Source of the DNA: Stramenopiles sp. TOSAG23-2
Lineage: Eukaryota; Sar
Direction: 5' to 3'
Length of the DNA: 19,553 bases
Assembly: GCA_900128395.1 (NCBI GenBank)
Contig: LT649579.1
Coordinates: forward strand, 1 to 19,553
Part shown: positions 8,357 to 17,165 of the stretch, piece by piece
How positions within the stretch are numbered: position 1 is the stretch's first letter
Layout of the letters: each line of letters begins with the position of its first letter
Program-made: the position numbers and the translations under genes
Notes under the pieces: generated by a model
What the model was told of the DNA's origin: nothing
What the model saw: only the letters and a program-made list of their open reading frames with translations
Database searches by the model: none

Positions 8357-9422
8357 TCTTTATTTTATTACTAATGTCACTATCATTCAATTCACCTAAT
8401 GCTACACCGAGAGGCCATTGTGCTCTTAATACATTGTCACTACTGCCAATATCAAATGAAGTTGCAAAAAAAAATGTTGCACTACTGCTAAACATATTCA
8501 ATAAACCATCAACAATTACCGTTAATGGTCTTCTTGCCTCTGCAAAAAAACTTAATGATGATTCTGTTCTCCCTTTTTTCCCACTGTTTAAATTAATCTT
8601 ATTATCTTTACCTTCCACTAAAGACAACGTTTGAAAATGTTGTGTAATAAGTTGCACCGCTTCACGTTTCGGCACTAAGCGATCCGCTAAACCTGCTTCT
8701 TTTCCTATACTGCCAGCTAATTCGATCACTACAAATGTACCGCGTATTTTAAAATTTGGCGATTCATCTTTGATTAATTGCCACATTGAATTCTCTAAGC
8801 TTGCATATTTATCAGTAGGTGAATCGCTTAAACGATTCATGGTACCAATCAAATCAGTTCGAAACGATAAAAATTTATCCTCCTTAGTAGAAAGATCATT
8901 ATAAGCTACTTGGGAGGAGCTGCCACCACATGACAAGACACCAATAGAACCGCTTCCAGATCTACCACCTGTAAAAATAGGAATGGCGCCAGGCAATGCA
9001 TGCTTTGCTATGTATCGCACAGCAGCTAATTCCAATTCAGCTTCTTCTGCACCAGAATATTGAACAAATTTTGCATTTTCAAATTGTCTATGTAAAATTT
9101 CTTTGAATCGTTCTACTTGACTGTATGTTACAATTCCTTCATCTAGCGCTTTACGTAAGCCACCCGTTGCTCCTACAGTCAAATTCATGGAGCTGAAATA
9201 ATCTGGGCGACTTATGTTTGAGTCTAATTTCTCCAATGCATTTTTTAAATCTTCTATAAATAGCTCTTGCTTGTCCTTTGATAAAGCAATGGCAAGGGTT
9301 GGTATTATGCCTGATGGAATATAAAGATCTTCATGAATGTATCCATCATTATGATATGAATATTTCGACAACCTAGAAGAGCCTGATCCACAATCAATTA
9401 CATATACAGGCTGATTATTCAT
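8346..9422 (-). CDS. GDA1/CD39- or Ppx-like nucleotide/polyphosphate phosphatase
   Basis: This 358-residue protein belongs to the actin-like ATPase superfamily of apyrases and exopolyphosphatases. The first phosphate loop is I9-D10-C-G12-S-G-S-S-R17. The apyrase-type block V-G-A-T-G-G-L-R lies at 83-90, S-G-A-E-E-A-E-L at 123-130, and the second phosphate loop V-L-S164-C-G166-G167-S-S-S-Q at 162-171. Known relatives split the terminal phosphate from NTP, NDP or polyphosphate with a divalent metal. There is no signal peptide or membrane anchor, so it should be cytosolic, unlike the secreted or Golgi GDA1 enzymes. The position normally held by Asp in the second loop (D-x-G-G) is Ser164, which may weaken metal binding. 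The protein is also shorter than usual apyrases. The stop is TAA. It shares a 376-base divergent promoter region with NiSOD. Confidence 0.7.
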   Translation of the reverse strand: MNNQPVYVIDCGSGSSRLSKYSYHNDGYIHEDLYIPSGIIPTLAIALSKDKQELFIEDLKNALEKLDSNISRPDYFSSMNLTVGATGGLRKALDEGIVTYSQVERFKEILHRQFENAKFVQYSGAEEAELELAAVRYIAKHALPGAIPIFTGGRSGSGSIGVLSCGGSSSQVAYNDLSTKEDKFLSFRTDLIGTMNRLSDSPTDKYASLENSMWQLIKDESPNFKIRGTFVVIELAGSIGKEAGLADRLVPKREAVQLITQHFQTLSLVEGKDNKINLNSGKKGRTESSLSFFAEARRPLTVIVDGLLNMFSSSATFFFATSFDIGSSDNVLRAQWPLGVALGELNDSDISNKIKSKL

Positions 9423-9798
9423 ATTGTGTTGTGTATTTTGTACATATGTCAGTGTATCGATCGAATGCTTGTCTAACTATATATATATGTTTGCCAGTTT
9501 GTTACATGTGCATGTAGATGATGATTGCCAGGATTGCCCAGGATTTAGTAGATTATTGAAATTAAAATCATCATCCCTATTCCGAAATGCTGATGCTATT
9601 ATAATGCTAGCTCTTACCAGCAAAAGGCTATAATATATTACAATAACAATACCAGGTACCCACCACCAAATAATAAAAAAGATACCGAAGGCCGAGTGCC
9701 CGAGAAGAAGATTTATTAAAAAACAAAACATAGATTAGTACCAAAGAATACACACAGATATATTGTATACAAAATCAAAAATATTTACAATACAAAAT
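9423..9798. promoter_or_regulatory. Divergent promoter region, GDA1-like gene and NiSOD
   Basis: 376 bases between two start codons that point away from each other, so both promoters should lie here. It contains a short (AT)n run, a GATTGCCAGGATTGCCCAGG direct repeat (about 9523-9542) and an A/C-rich leader before the NiSOD ATG. I recognise no clear TATA box or factor site. Confidence 0.5.
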
Positions 9799-10320
9799 AT
9801 GTTTTCAATTGTTGCGAAAAGAGCTTTTACTGTTGCGGCTACTGTTGGTGGAGCTGCTGCATTTACTACATATAATACTAATTATAATAATAATAATAAT
9901 AACAAATTTTTAAGAGCACATTGTCAAGTACCATGTGGAATTTATGATGACTCTGGGCGTATTGATACATTGAAAGAAGATGCAACCACGATCAAAAAGG
10001 CTATGGACAGTGTGAAAAATATGGGAGGAAGTTACGAAGAAGATCCAAAAAATTTAAACCAAGCAGTAAGATGGATTAATACAAAGGAGCAACATGCAAG
10101 CCATATTATCACGACGGTTTCGGAATACTTCTTGACTCAAAAAGTGAAAGATGTCGGAAAATCAGATGCAAACTATGATGATTATTTAATTGCACTTGCA
10201 TTGCATCATAAAGTCATGCGATTAGCAATGAAAGCAAAGCAAACAATGGATCCAAAGGTAGCAGATGAATTACAACATGCTATTGGACATCTTGGAGCAT
10301 ATTATGGAAAGTCAAGTTAA
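9799..10320 (+). CDS. sodN: Nickel superoxide dismutase precursor
   Basis: NiSOD converts superoxide to oxygen and peroxide at a nickel held by the first residues of the mature chain. The diagnostic nickel hook H41-C42-Q-V-P45-C46-G47-I-Y49 is intact and matches the family pattern H-C-x-x-P-C-G-x-Y. The His amino group must be free, so the first 40 residues must be removed. They comprise a basic start (M-F-S-I-V-A-K-R), a hydrophobic Ala/Val stretch, an Asn run and F-L-R-A just before His41. This looks like a mitochondrial or intermembrane-space leader, or a plastid-type one, with the cut after Ala40. The mature part would be 133 residues, against about 117 in Streptomyces enzymes, and is helical as expected. 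An upstream in-frame ATG (9763) would add 12 residues; I prefer 9799 because its leader looks more organellar. The stop is TAA. Confidence 0.93.
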   Translation: MFSIVAKRAFTVAATVGGAAAFTTYNTNYNNNNNNKFLRAHCQVPCGIYDDSGRIDTLKEDATTIKKAMDSVKNMGGSYEEDPKNLNQAVRWINTKEQHASHIITTVSEYFLTQKVKDVGKSDANYDDYLIALALHHKVMRLAMKAKQTMDPKVADELQHAIGHLGAYYGKSS

Positions 10321-10370
10321 CAAAAAATGAAAAATTATGGACTTTGACAAACATATATTTAAAAATATAA

Positions 10371-10446
10371 GATGGTTAAAATCTATGATATCATATTAGA
10401 TATGATTAAAGTTATCATATTTATCATATAAAATAATTTTACTTCC
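10371..10446 (+). repeat. Dispersed 3'-flank element, copy 2
   Basis: GATGGTTAAAATCTA begins 51 bases after the NiSOD stop. It is followed by a perfect 7-bp hairpin (ATCATAT, loop TAG, ATATGAT, 10390-10406). AAAGTTAT lies at 10408, then two further ATCATAT words, then AATAATTTTACTTCC. The conserved blocks are shared with the other copies and the spacers are not. Confidence 0.65.
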
Positions 10447-10543
10447 TATAAAATGATGGTTTAATATGCATGCAAGATGCATATATATATATATGTATCT
10501 TTAATCACAACAAAATATTATTACCAACGTGTAATATATATAT

Positions 10544-10574
<31 letters not shown>

Positions 10575-10630
10575 AAGACAGACAGAGTTGAAATGTAATA
10601 TTTTTTGTTAAATTTTATATTAATACATAA

Positions 10631-10675
10631 CACACGGGAAGTGTGTAAAATTATTATAACTTTAGATTTTAACCA
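10631..10675 (-). repeat. Dispersed 3'-flank element, copy 3
   Basis: On the minus strand it reads TGGTTAAAATCTA, then AAGTTAT, then AATAATTTTA, then CACACTTCCCGTGTG, with no long spacers between the blocks. It lies about 450 bases downstream of the Lys-rich gene in that gene's own sense. It also forms an inverted pair with copy 2. Confidence 0.65.
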
Positions 10676-11124
10676 AATATTTAATACGAGTACAAAAGTA
10701 AATATAAAAATATTTATAACGCACACAAAGTTTTTCTAATTTGTATACATACTCTTGACACTTGACGGTGCACGAGAATTGAAAATATTTTACACATACG
10801 CACGCTTTCATACACACAAAATTTTTTTATATGATTTTATATATAATATTATAATATAAAATCTTTTATGACATGCATATTGATATTAGATTTTATAAAA
10901 AAATTACATAATGTCTACTACGTACTTCATTTATCTCGTCGTATATATTATATATATAATATATATATATACTATTTTTGCACAATTGCACACTCTACTG
11001 CTGCCGCTCATCACAATGATTAAGCTAAAATATGTGTATGTAATCTTTTCTTATACCAACAATCACATTTAACATCTCCTCATTTCCCCCCATGTGATGA
11101 TATCATACTCTCTATAAATTTTTT

Positions 11125-11781
11125 TTAAGCATTCACTTGAGTTGTATTATTATTATTATTATTATTATCATTATTTCCGGTTTCTTTATTATTGCCTTCT
11201 GCTGATTTGCCACGATTCTTTTTCTTTTTCTTCTTCTTTTTCTTCTTCTTTTTACCAGTTCCTTGTTGACCAGCATCGTTTGCAGCCTCCATAACCTTTT
11301 CATCTTTTGTTTCATTTGCATTTACAGTTACTTCTGGTGCAGGTGGATTAGACTCGGTTTTGGTAGAAGCTGTCTCTTCTTCCTTTTTCAAATTTTGCTT
11401 TGCTTTTTCTTCGTCTTCGCGTTTTTTCTTAGCAGCTAATTCATCTTGTTCTTTCTTTAAACGTGCTGCTTCCAATTGTTTTGCTTTTTCTTCGTCTTCG
11501 CGTTTTTTCTTAGCAGCTAATTCATCTTGTTCTTTCTTTAAACGTGCTGCTTCCAATTGTTTTGCTTTTTCTTCGTCTTCGCGTTTTTTCTTAGCAGCTA
11601 ATTCAGCTTCTTCACGTTTCTTTGCAGCTAATTCAGCCTTTGCTGCTACTTCCGCTTCTGCTTTCTTAGCTGCTAATGCTGCGTTTTCATTTGCAGCACT
11701 TGCATTATTTTCTCCATCTTTAAAACCGACAGTTGGTAAGGTATCATCAACTGCATCGTCTTTTGAACACATAGAACCCAT
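11125..11781 (-). CDS. Lys-rich repeat protein with predicted N-terminal lipid anchor
   Basis: 218 residues. The start M-G2-S-M-C5-S fits N-myristoylation of Gly2 with palmitoylation of Cys5, the dual signal used to anchor soluble proteins to the plasma or flagellar membrane. Residues about 25-135 are a highly charged single helix of Ala, Lys and Glu. This contains 27-residue repeats (A-A-K-K-K-R-E-D-E-E-K-A-K-Q as core) in two full copies and one partial copy, encoded by identical 81-base units. A Pro/Thr segment follows, then twelve consecutive Lys (about 177-188) and an Asn run before the C-terminus. There is no enzymatic domain. I infer a membrane-attached charged rod or tether, and the poly-Lys block could bind acidic lipids or nucleic acid. 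I do not recognise a family. The stop is TAA. Confidence 0.75.
   Translation of the reverse strand: MGSMCSKDDAVDDTLPTVGFKDGENNASAANENAALAAKKAEAEVAAKAELAAKKREEAELAAKKKREDEEKAKQLEAARLKKEQDELAAKKKREDEEKAKQLEAARLKKEQDELAAKKKREDEEKAKQNLKKEEETASTKTESNPPAPEVTVNANETKDEKVMEAANDAGQQGTGKKKKKKKKKKKKNRGKSAEGNNKETGNNDNNNNNNNTTQVNA
11402..11605. repeat. 81-bp tandem repeats inside the Lys-rich gene
   Basis: The units 11402-11482 and 11483-11563 are identical base for base, as far as I can compare by eye. A third partial copy (11564-11605) keeps the first 42 bases. The length is a multiple of three, so the frame is preserved. Identity at synonymous positions indicates a recent expansion or ongoing homogenisation. 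Confidence 0.88.
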
Positions 11782-12587
11782 GTTGTTAATTTTTGTTGTT
11801 ATATTATTGTATTATTTGAGATAGTACTATTTTGTTATATATATGTAAGTGTGTATCATCAAATATATATCTTCTTCTATCGATATATCTATACAATATA
11901 TATCATCTATTTTTTTGTGGATAGCTAGCCCATAAGTTCATAAGTGTTGCAAGTGTGGTGGGTGTATTGTATAATATTTAAGGCGGCGTAAGTAGCACAG
12001 TATACGAATAGCATAGCGGTGGTTTCCTAAAACGGCGACGTTTTTCTAAATTATAAGAAAGCCAGGAAAGCCTAGCTTGGTTGGTGTACAATGATGCTAT
12101 TTACCTGTTATTTTATAATAGTCGATTTAGAATCCTTCCGGCTCCTTTGTATTTGCTAAGGATTGCCTGGATTGTAATTGCCAGATTGCTGGATGCTGGA
12201 TAGCTGGATAGCTGGATAGCCAGGATAGCTCTAGCTGGATAGCCAGAATATAAGATGCATCACAGATTGCTGGATTGCCAGATTATTGCCACAATAAAAA
12301 TAATAATCGGTAGGGAGTGTGCTGGCCGGCTGGGGTGCAATAATAAATGCAGCGTGCAAATATATATAAATACTACTGTACAACATATAAGGCACTAAGC
12401 TATATTTAATATAAATATGGCACAAGGCCACATATGATACTAATATGTATATTAATAATATAATTTCAATAATACAAACTGGAAATAATAATAGTCACAT
12501 AATTAATACTATTATCAAAAGAGAAAGAAAAAAAAGCAGAAGTATAATAATAAATTATAAAAGAATATTTTAAAAATAACAAAAAAC
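11782..12587. promoter_or_regulatory. Divergent promoter region with GCTGGATA minisatellite
   Basis: 806 bases between the start codons of the Lys-rich gene and the type I membrane protein, so both promoters should be here. The middle (11930-12340) is less AT-rich and holds a short minisatellite (12160-12292). The last 100 bases before 12588 are A-rich leader-like DNA. No gene is supported. Confidence 0.5.
12160..12292. repeat. GCTGGATA / GATTGCCAG minisatellite-like cluster
   Basis: It contains several consecutive GCTGGATA units (12188-12241) flanked by GATTGCCTGG, ATTGCCAGATTGCTGGAT and AGATTGCTGGATTGCCAGATT. Related words occur at 5716 (GGATAGCCAGATAGCC), 9523 (GATTGCCAGGATTGCC) and 19420 (AGCCAGGTTAGCTGG). 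Both strands' versions are mixed, so the cluster can fold. Confidence 0.7.
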
Positions 12588-13919
12588 ATGTTTAATACTG
12601 TTACAACAAAAACGGTTCAAATTAGTTTTATTATTGCAATAGCAACAACTGCAATAATATCAGTATTGTCACAATCAACACCAACAGAATTATGTGCGAA
12701 TCCATTATTTATGAATCCTAGTGAATATGGTGCTGATACTAATGGTCCTTTCAATTCAAAAGTTTTACAATTACCTGGGATGGACAAACCGCAAGCATAT
12801 CCAGCATCGGATGGTGGTACATGTGCATATTTTGTTGGCAATCCGTCTACTTGTTGCAGTCCTGATACACTACAAGCTATTATTAAAGCATTTACAGACG
12901 CAGAACAAGTTATTAAAACAGCTGAAGCGGAAATATCCAAAGATAAAAATCCTGTATCAAATGCTGTCATGACCTCCGTTGAAAGTATTGGTAAAATAAT
13001 ATGCGAAGCTGGGAGTAAAATAATACCAGGTCTTGAAGGGAAATGCAAGCAATATACTGATACTGTCGCTAAATATTCAAAAATATTTACACAAGATTCA
13101 TATGATATTGTTGAAGCACAAACAAAATGTGCTGAAGCAGTCACTGCATATGCAGAAGGTCTAGTATGTTTTGCATGTACAGTGAATTTCAAGGATTATG
13201 TCGATTTAGAAAAAAAAGTTATTAAAATTTCTACTAGAACATGTGATGGTATTTACGACCAATGCGAAACTGCTGTACAAAAAACAGTGGTACAACTATT
13301 GCAACATATACAAGATTTTGTTGAAGAAATTATTCAAATTTTCGCTGGGACAAGTGCAAAAGGGTTCCCAAAAGTATCAGAGTTCCCAGATATGTGTGGT
13401 GGCACAGTATCTAAACCCGGTGATTGTAAAGCGTTTGTATGTGATATCATGTTAGACGGTTTCGTGACCTCTCAATGGTTGAATTGGGATCGATTAAAGC
13501 CATCATCCAGTGTATTGCATACTAATCGTCGTTTAATTGCAGAATCTAAAACTGCAGGGAAAAAATTAAAAACGGAAAATGATGTTGCAGAATTTGTTCA
13601 TTTCCATTTAACAACACAACATAGGCATTTAGCAGAACATGTTACTAATGAATATACTAAGCTATCTGCATCAACATCACATAATGAATACACAGCAAGT
13701 GGATTCGATGCATATACTGTAGGGTGTGCTAATTCAGGCGTTCAGTGTGGTGGTTTGCCAACATGGGCGGTAGTCTGTGCATTAGTAGGTGGTGCAATGA
13801 TTATTATTGCAACTGCATTTATTGCTGTAAAACGATGTAAGAACAAACAATCAGGTAGAAATGGTGCAAGTTTATTAGGTGGCAACGGAGCAACTAGTAG
13901 TGCCTATAGTGCTATATAA
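12588..13919 (+). CDS. Cys-rich type I membrane protein, unknown function
   Basis: 443 residues. The N-terminus is a basic/polar stretch followed by a hydrophobic segment (I-S-F-I-I-A-I-A-T-T-A-I-I-S-V-L) typical of a signal peptide, with a likely cut near residues 29-31. The ectodomain (about 30-390) has about sixteen Cys, including T-C-C-S-P near 87-91 and C-F-A-C near 194-197. Widely spaced pairs suggest a disulfide-bonded, mostly helical fold. A single membrane span lies at about 393-415, closed by K-R, with a short 27-residue tail rich in Gly, Ser and Asn inside. The CCS...C...L-x-C-x-x-C spacing recalls folate-receptor-like domains only loosely, and I do not assign that fold. It is probably a surface or endomembrane protein. 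The stop is TAA. Confidence 0.82.
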   Translation: MFNTVTTKTVQISFIIAIATTAIISVLSQSTPTELCANPLFMNPSEYGADTNGPFNSKVLQLPGMDKPQAYPASDGGTCAYFVGNPSTCCSPDTLQAIIKAFTDAEQVIKTAEAEISKDKNPVSNAVMTSVESIGKIICEAGSKIIPGLEGKCKQYTDTVAKYSKIFTQDSYDIVEAQTKCAEAVTAYAEGLVCFACTVNFKDYVDLEKKVIKISTRTCDGIYDQCETAVQKTVVQLLQHIQDFVEEIIQIFAGTSAKGFPKVSEFPDMCGGTVSKPGDCKAFVCDIMLDGFVTSQWLNWDRLKPSSSVLHTNRRLIAESKTAGKKLKTENDVAEFVHFHLTTQHRHLAEHVTNEYTKLSASTSHNEYTASGFDAYTVGCANSGVQCGGLPTWAVVCALVGGAMIIIATAFIAVKRCKNKQSGRNGASLLGGNGATSSAYSAI

Positions 13920-14411
13920 TATATATATATATATGATATGTGTTCCACATGTGAATAGTGTACATGTTATCAATAGGAAGAATATCTTTTCGAGAGAGAA
14001 AGTGAAAAAAGGTATGGATGATGATAATAATTATATATAATATTTTCTTCTAGTAAAGCAGTTGCTAAAAAAAGTAATCCTATTATCATCGTTGGCCTGG
14101 CCAATACTATAATGTAATAAATAAAACAGCACACTATTGAATCTCCTTTTATTATACAGGTATTTTATAATAAACACCCCACAAATAATATAATACCAAC
14201 ATATTCTAATATTTGAATTTTTTTCATTCACTGTTTTGTATAACTGGTAATACTAGTTTATATTTTTATTAATGTTAATACATTCTATATACATATATTT
14301 ATACCTAGATTTACATATAATTTATTTACGTACAATTCAACCGGGAATAGGAAGATAAGAAATTATTTACATAACAGAGATATATATTCATCAGAAAAAA
14401 AAATAAAAAGC
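13920..14411. other. Spacer between membrane protein and SCYL1-like gene
   Basis: Tandem genes on the same strand are separated by 492 bases. It begins with a (TA)n run and holds the short palindrome TTGGCCTGGCCAA (about 14092-14104). It ends in an A-rich leader directly before the SCYL1-like ATG. I see no gene. Confidence 0.55.
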
Positions 14412-17165
14412 ATGGGAAATGCACCAAATATACCATATCATATTGCAGGGAATGTACCGTCCTATAATGACCACTCTGGATGGAGTTTAAATACCGGAAC
14501 TACAAAAGCAACTTCAGAACCAGTATCTATTTTTAAAATTAAATTAGACGGCTTGTCCTCCTCCCGTAAAGAAGCTTGTACAAATGGTTTCAGTAGGATA
14601 AAAACAATTAGACACCCAAACGTATTGAAATATTTAGATGGTATAGAAAATGACAAAGAAATTTTGATCGTAACAGAACCTATAAAACCACTTCAAGATT
14701 GGTTAAAAGTTGCTAAGGAAGTAAATTCAGAAGAGCAATTCGAGGCTGCCTTAGCTTGGGGTCTTCGTTGTATATGCAATGCCTTGCAATTTTTGGCTAA
14801 TGATTGCGAACTATTGCATGGTTTACTCTGCTCAGATTCTGTCTTTGTTACGGAGGGCGGAGATTGGAAATTAGGACGTCTTGATATGGTCGCTGCTTTA
14901 AATAGGAATGGACCAGATACAGTTTTTACATATAATAACGAGTTGTTGCCACAACAATATAGATCCCCAGAGCGTTTACAACGTAGTTGGACCGCTATAG
15001 CAGATAATCCAATATGGGCAACCGATGCATGGTCGTATGGTTGTTTAATCTATGAAGTTTTCAATGTTAAATTAACGCGAGCTGAACAGACGCAAAATAT
15101 GCAAAATATACCAACACAGCTACGGAAAGTATTGCAACGATTATTAGCCAGCAATCCTAAACAAAGACCAAATCCAAAACGTCTTTTAACAATGCCATTT
15201 TTTGATCGTGAACTTGTTCAAACGTTGACTTTTCTAGATGAAATTGCTGTGAAAGAACCGGATGAGAAACGTATTTTTTTCCAACAATTGCCAAATAAAT
15301 TGAATACAATACCAGCACATGTATGCATTCATAAAATTTTACCAGCATTGAAAAACTCAATGGCCATATTACCACCTGCAAGCTTAGTTATTCCAATGTT
15401 GAGTATTGGTAAGATGATTGGAGAGGAAGATTTGGATACATATAATACCTGTATTATGCCAAGTTTAATTGATTTTTACAAAATGAATGATCGTAATGTA
15501 CGCGCGTCATTATTACAAAACGTTGAATCTTATAAACATGCATTGAAGTATAAAAAAAATGGTAAAGGAGAAAATATTTTAAACAAAGAACTTTTTAAAT
15601 GCATGATCACTGGATTTCGTGACTCCGCACCACAAATGCGTGAATTAACATTAAAAACGATGCCAACAATTGTCGATATGTTAAACCCTAAAAATTTAAA
15701 CACTACATTAGGAAACATGTTGAAAAATTTATTATCAGATCCAATGCCAGGCATAAGAGTGAATGCGACTATTTTATTGGGTCTCTTGGCTGAAAAATTT
15801 GATGTTGCAACGCGGAAGCGCTTGTTGTTACCCGGATTTACACAAGCATTAAATGACCCCTTTTATCACAATCGCGCGGTGGCATTAAAAGCATTAGGAA
15901 GTACCCATCGTATGTATGATGCTAAAGATGCATGTTCTAAAATTTTACCACACATTGTATGTAGACTTGTAGACGATGTTCACGCTGTGCGCCAGCCAGC
16001 ATTTGCTTGTTTAGCACAATTTGTTAAACGGCTTGAAGTTGTATCTGATGAAATGGGGCTAGTTGAAGCTGAGCAAAGAAAGGAAGCGGAGAAAAAACGA
16101 ATTGAAGATGAAAAATTAGCAAAAGAGCAAGAAAAATTAGCCAAAATGAATGGTACAAGTATTAGTAGTAACAATGGTACAAGTATTAGTAGTAACAATA
16201 ACAATAGTAAGAATGGTGGCACTTATGGTGGTACGGCGAATACTCCACGAAACAATGCTAATAGTAATAACAACTCCAATCAGAATGCTAGCATTGATAT
16301 GGGATGGGGAGACGATGATGACGATGAAGATTTTTTCAGCAATACTAGTTCTCCTAAAATAAGCAGTAAATTAAAACCGAAGAGTGTTAAAGTGAGTAAA
16401 TTGGATTTGAAAAAAAGTAAAAAAAAAAGTAAATTAGGTACGAAAAAGACGCGGGCCAAATCTAAAGATATGGATGATGATTTCTTTGGTGATGGCTTTG
16501 GTTCTATGTCAATTGGTAATAATGATAATAATAATACAAGTCGCACAAAAGGCAATAGTATGTCGAAGGGTAACCCATTCCATAATGATTCAAGCAATAA
16601 TGATAAAGCTTGGGGGGATGATGACGATGATTTGTTTGGTGATATGATGATGTCTTCCTCCTCTTCTTCTGCAACAAAACAGAAAAAGAAGATAATTCCA
16701 CCAAAAAAATCCTCGTCTTTGCGTACTTCACATAGATCATCCAGTAAGAAAAAAACCTCGCCTGAATCACCTGTTGCTGACACGTGGGGTGATGATGATG
16801 ATGATTTGTTTGGTTCATCACCATCACCACCAAAAACGAAGACAAAACGTAAAGTTACTCCACCTGCTAAAAAGACATCTATAACTAAAAGCAAAACAAA
16901 AAAAAGTAACACTATGATGACATCCAATAGTAGTAGTGGCGGCGGGTGGGATGGTGACGATGATCCATTTAGTGATTTACTCTCTGATAATGCATTTAAA
17001 AAGAAGGAACCGAAGAAGAAAATAAGTGGGGGTATTAAATTGAAAACAAAAAAACAGCCATCCACAAATGCTAAAAGCAGAAAATCAAGTAGTAGTAGTA
17101 GTAGTAGCAAGAAGAAACATGAACTTGGAGATAAAGATGATTTCTTTGGTGATTTTGGTTTTTGA
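14412..17165 (+). CDS. SCYL1: SCYL1/NTKL-like pseudokinase with HEAT repeats
   Basis: SCYL1 proteins are Golgi/COPI-associated trafficking scaffolds. Residues about 1-275 are a protein-kinase fold lacking catalytic residues. The VAIK Lys is absent (P-V-S-I-F), HRD is replaced by L-H-G-L-L, and DFG by L-G-R-L-D. I-R-H-P-N-V-L-K-Y-L-D-G and W-K-L-G match the family closely. Residues about 290-555 are helical HEAT repeats. A short charged coiled coil follows (K-K-R-I-E-D-E-K-L-A-K-E). The last 290 residues alternate Lys/Ser-rich blocks with six acidic-aromatic motifs, three of them W-G-D-D-D-D-D type (near 629, 733 and 791), ending in D-F-F-G-D-F-G-F. Metazoan SCYL1 ends in a basic COPI-binding R-K-x-x motif, which is absent here. 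M-G-N-A-P-N fits an N-myristoylation site. The stop is TGA. Confidence 0.92.
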   Translation: MGNAPNIPYHIAGNVPSYNDHSGWSLNTGTTKATSEPVSIFKIKLDGLSSSRKEACTNGFSRIKTIRHPNVLKYLDGIENDKEILIVTEPIKPLQDWLKVAKEVNSEEQFEAALAWGLRCICNALQFLANDCELLHGLLCSDSVFVTEGGDWKLGRLDMVAALNRNGPDTVFTYNNELLPQQYRSPERLQRSWTAIADNPIWATDAWSYGCLIYEVFNVKLTRAEQTQNMQNIPTQLRKVLQRLLASNPKQRPNPKRLLTMPFFDRELVQTLTFLDEIAVKEPDEKRIFFQQLPNKLNTIPAHVCIHKILPALKNSMAILPPASLVIPMLSIGKMIGEEDLDTYNTCIMPSLIDFYKMNDRNVRASLLQNVESYKHALKYKKNGKGENILNKELFKCMITGFRDSAPQMRELTLKTMPTIVDMLNPKNLNTTLGNMLKNLLSDPMPGIRVNATILLGLLAEKFDVATRKRLLLPGFTQALNDPFYHNRAVALKALGSTHRMYDAKDACSKILPHIVCRLVDDVHAVRQPAFACLAQFVKRLEVVSDEMGLVEAEQRKEAEKKRIEDEKLAKEQEKLAKMNGTSISSNNGTSISSNNNNSKNGGTYGGTANTPRNNANSNNNSNQNASIDMGWGDDDDDEDFFSNTSSPKISSKLKPKSVKVSKLDLKKSKKKSKLGTKKTRAKSKDMDDDFFGDGFGSMSIGNNDNNNTSRTKGNSMSKGNPFHNDSSNNDKAWGDDDDDLFGDMMMSSSSSSATKQKKKIIPPKKSSSLRTSHRSSSKKKTSPESPVADTWGDDDDDLFGSSPSPPKTKTKRKVTPPAKKTSITKSKTKKSNTMMTSNSSSGGGWDGDDDPFSDLLSDNAFKKKEPKKKISGGIKLKTKKQPSTNAKSRKSSSSSSSSKKKHELGDKDDFFGDFGF

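Larger units (their letters stand above)
10321..11124. other. Convergent spacer with two opposed element copies
   Basis: It lies between the 3' ends of NiSOD and the Lys-rich protein. It holds two inverted copies of the GATGGTTAAAATCTA element (10371 and 10675) and the inverted repeat ATATGCAT/ATGCATAT (10464-10484). A composite CA/GA/CAGA microsatellite (about 10541-10586) and a long AT run (about 10941-10972) follow. I see no gene. Confidence 0.6.

Noticed and set aside
9763-9798. Upstream in-frame ATG of NiSOD
   Set aside because: It adds 12 polar residues ahead of an otherwise good targeting sequence. The ATG at 9799 gives a more typical leader, though the longer form cannot be excluded.
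12617-13192. 191-codon minus-strand frame inside the membrane protein gene
   Set aside because: The plus frame has a coherent signal peptide, Cys pattern and membrane span. The minus frame has no features of its own.
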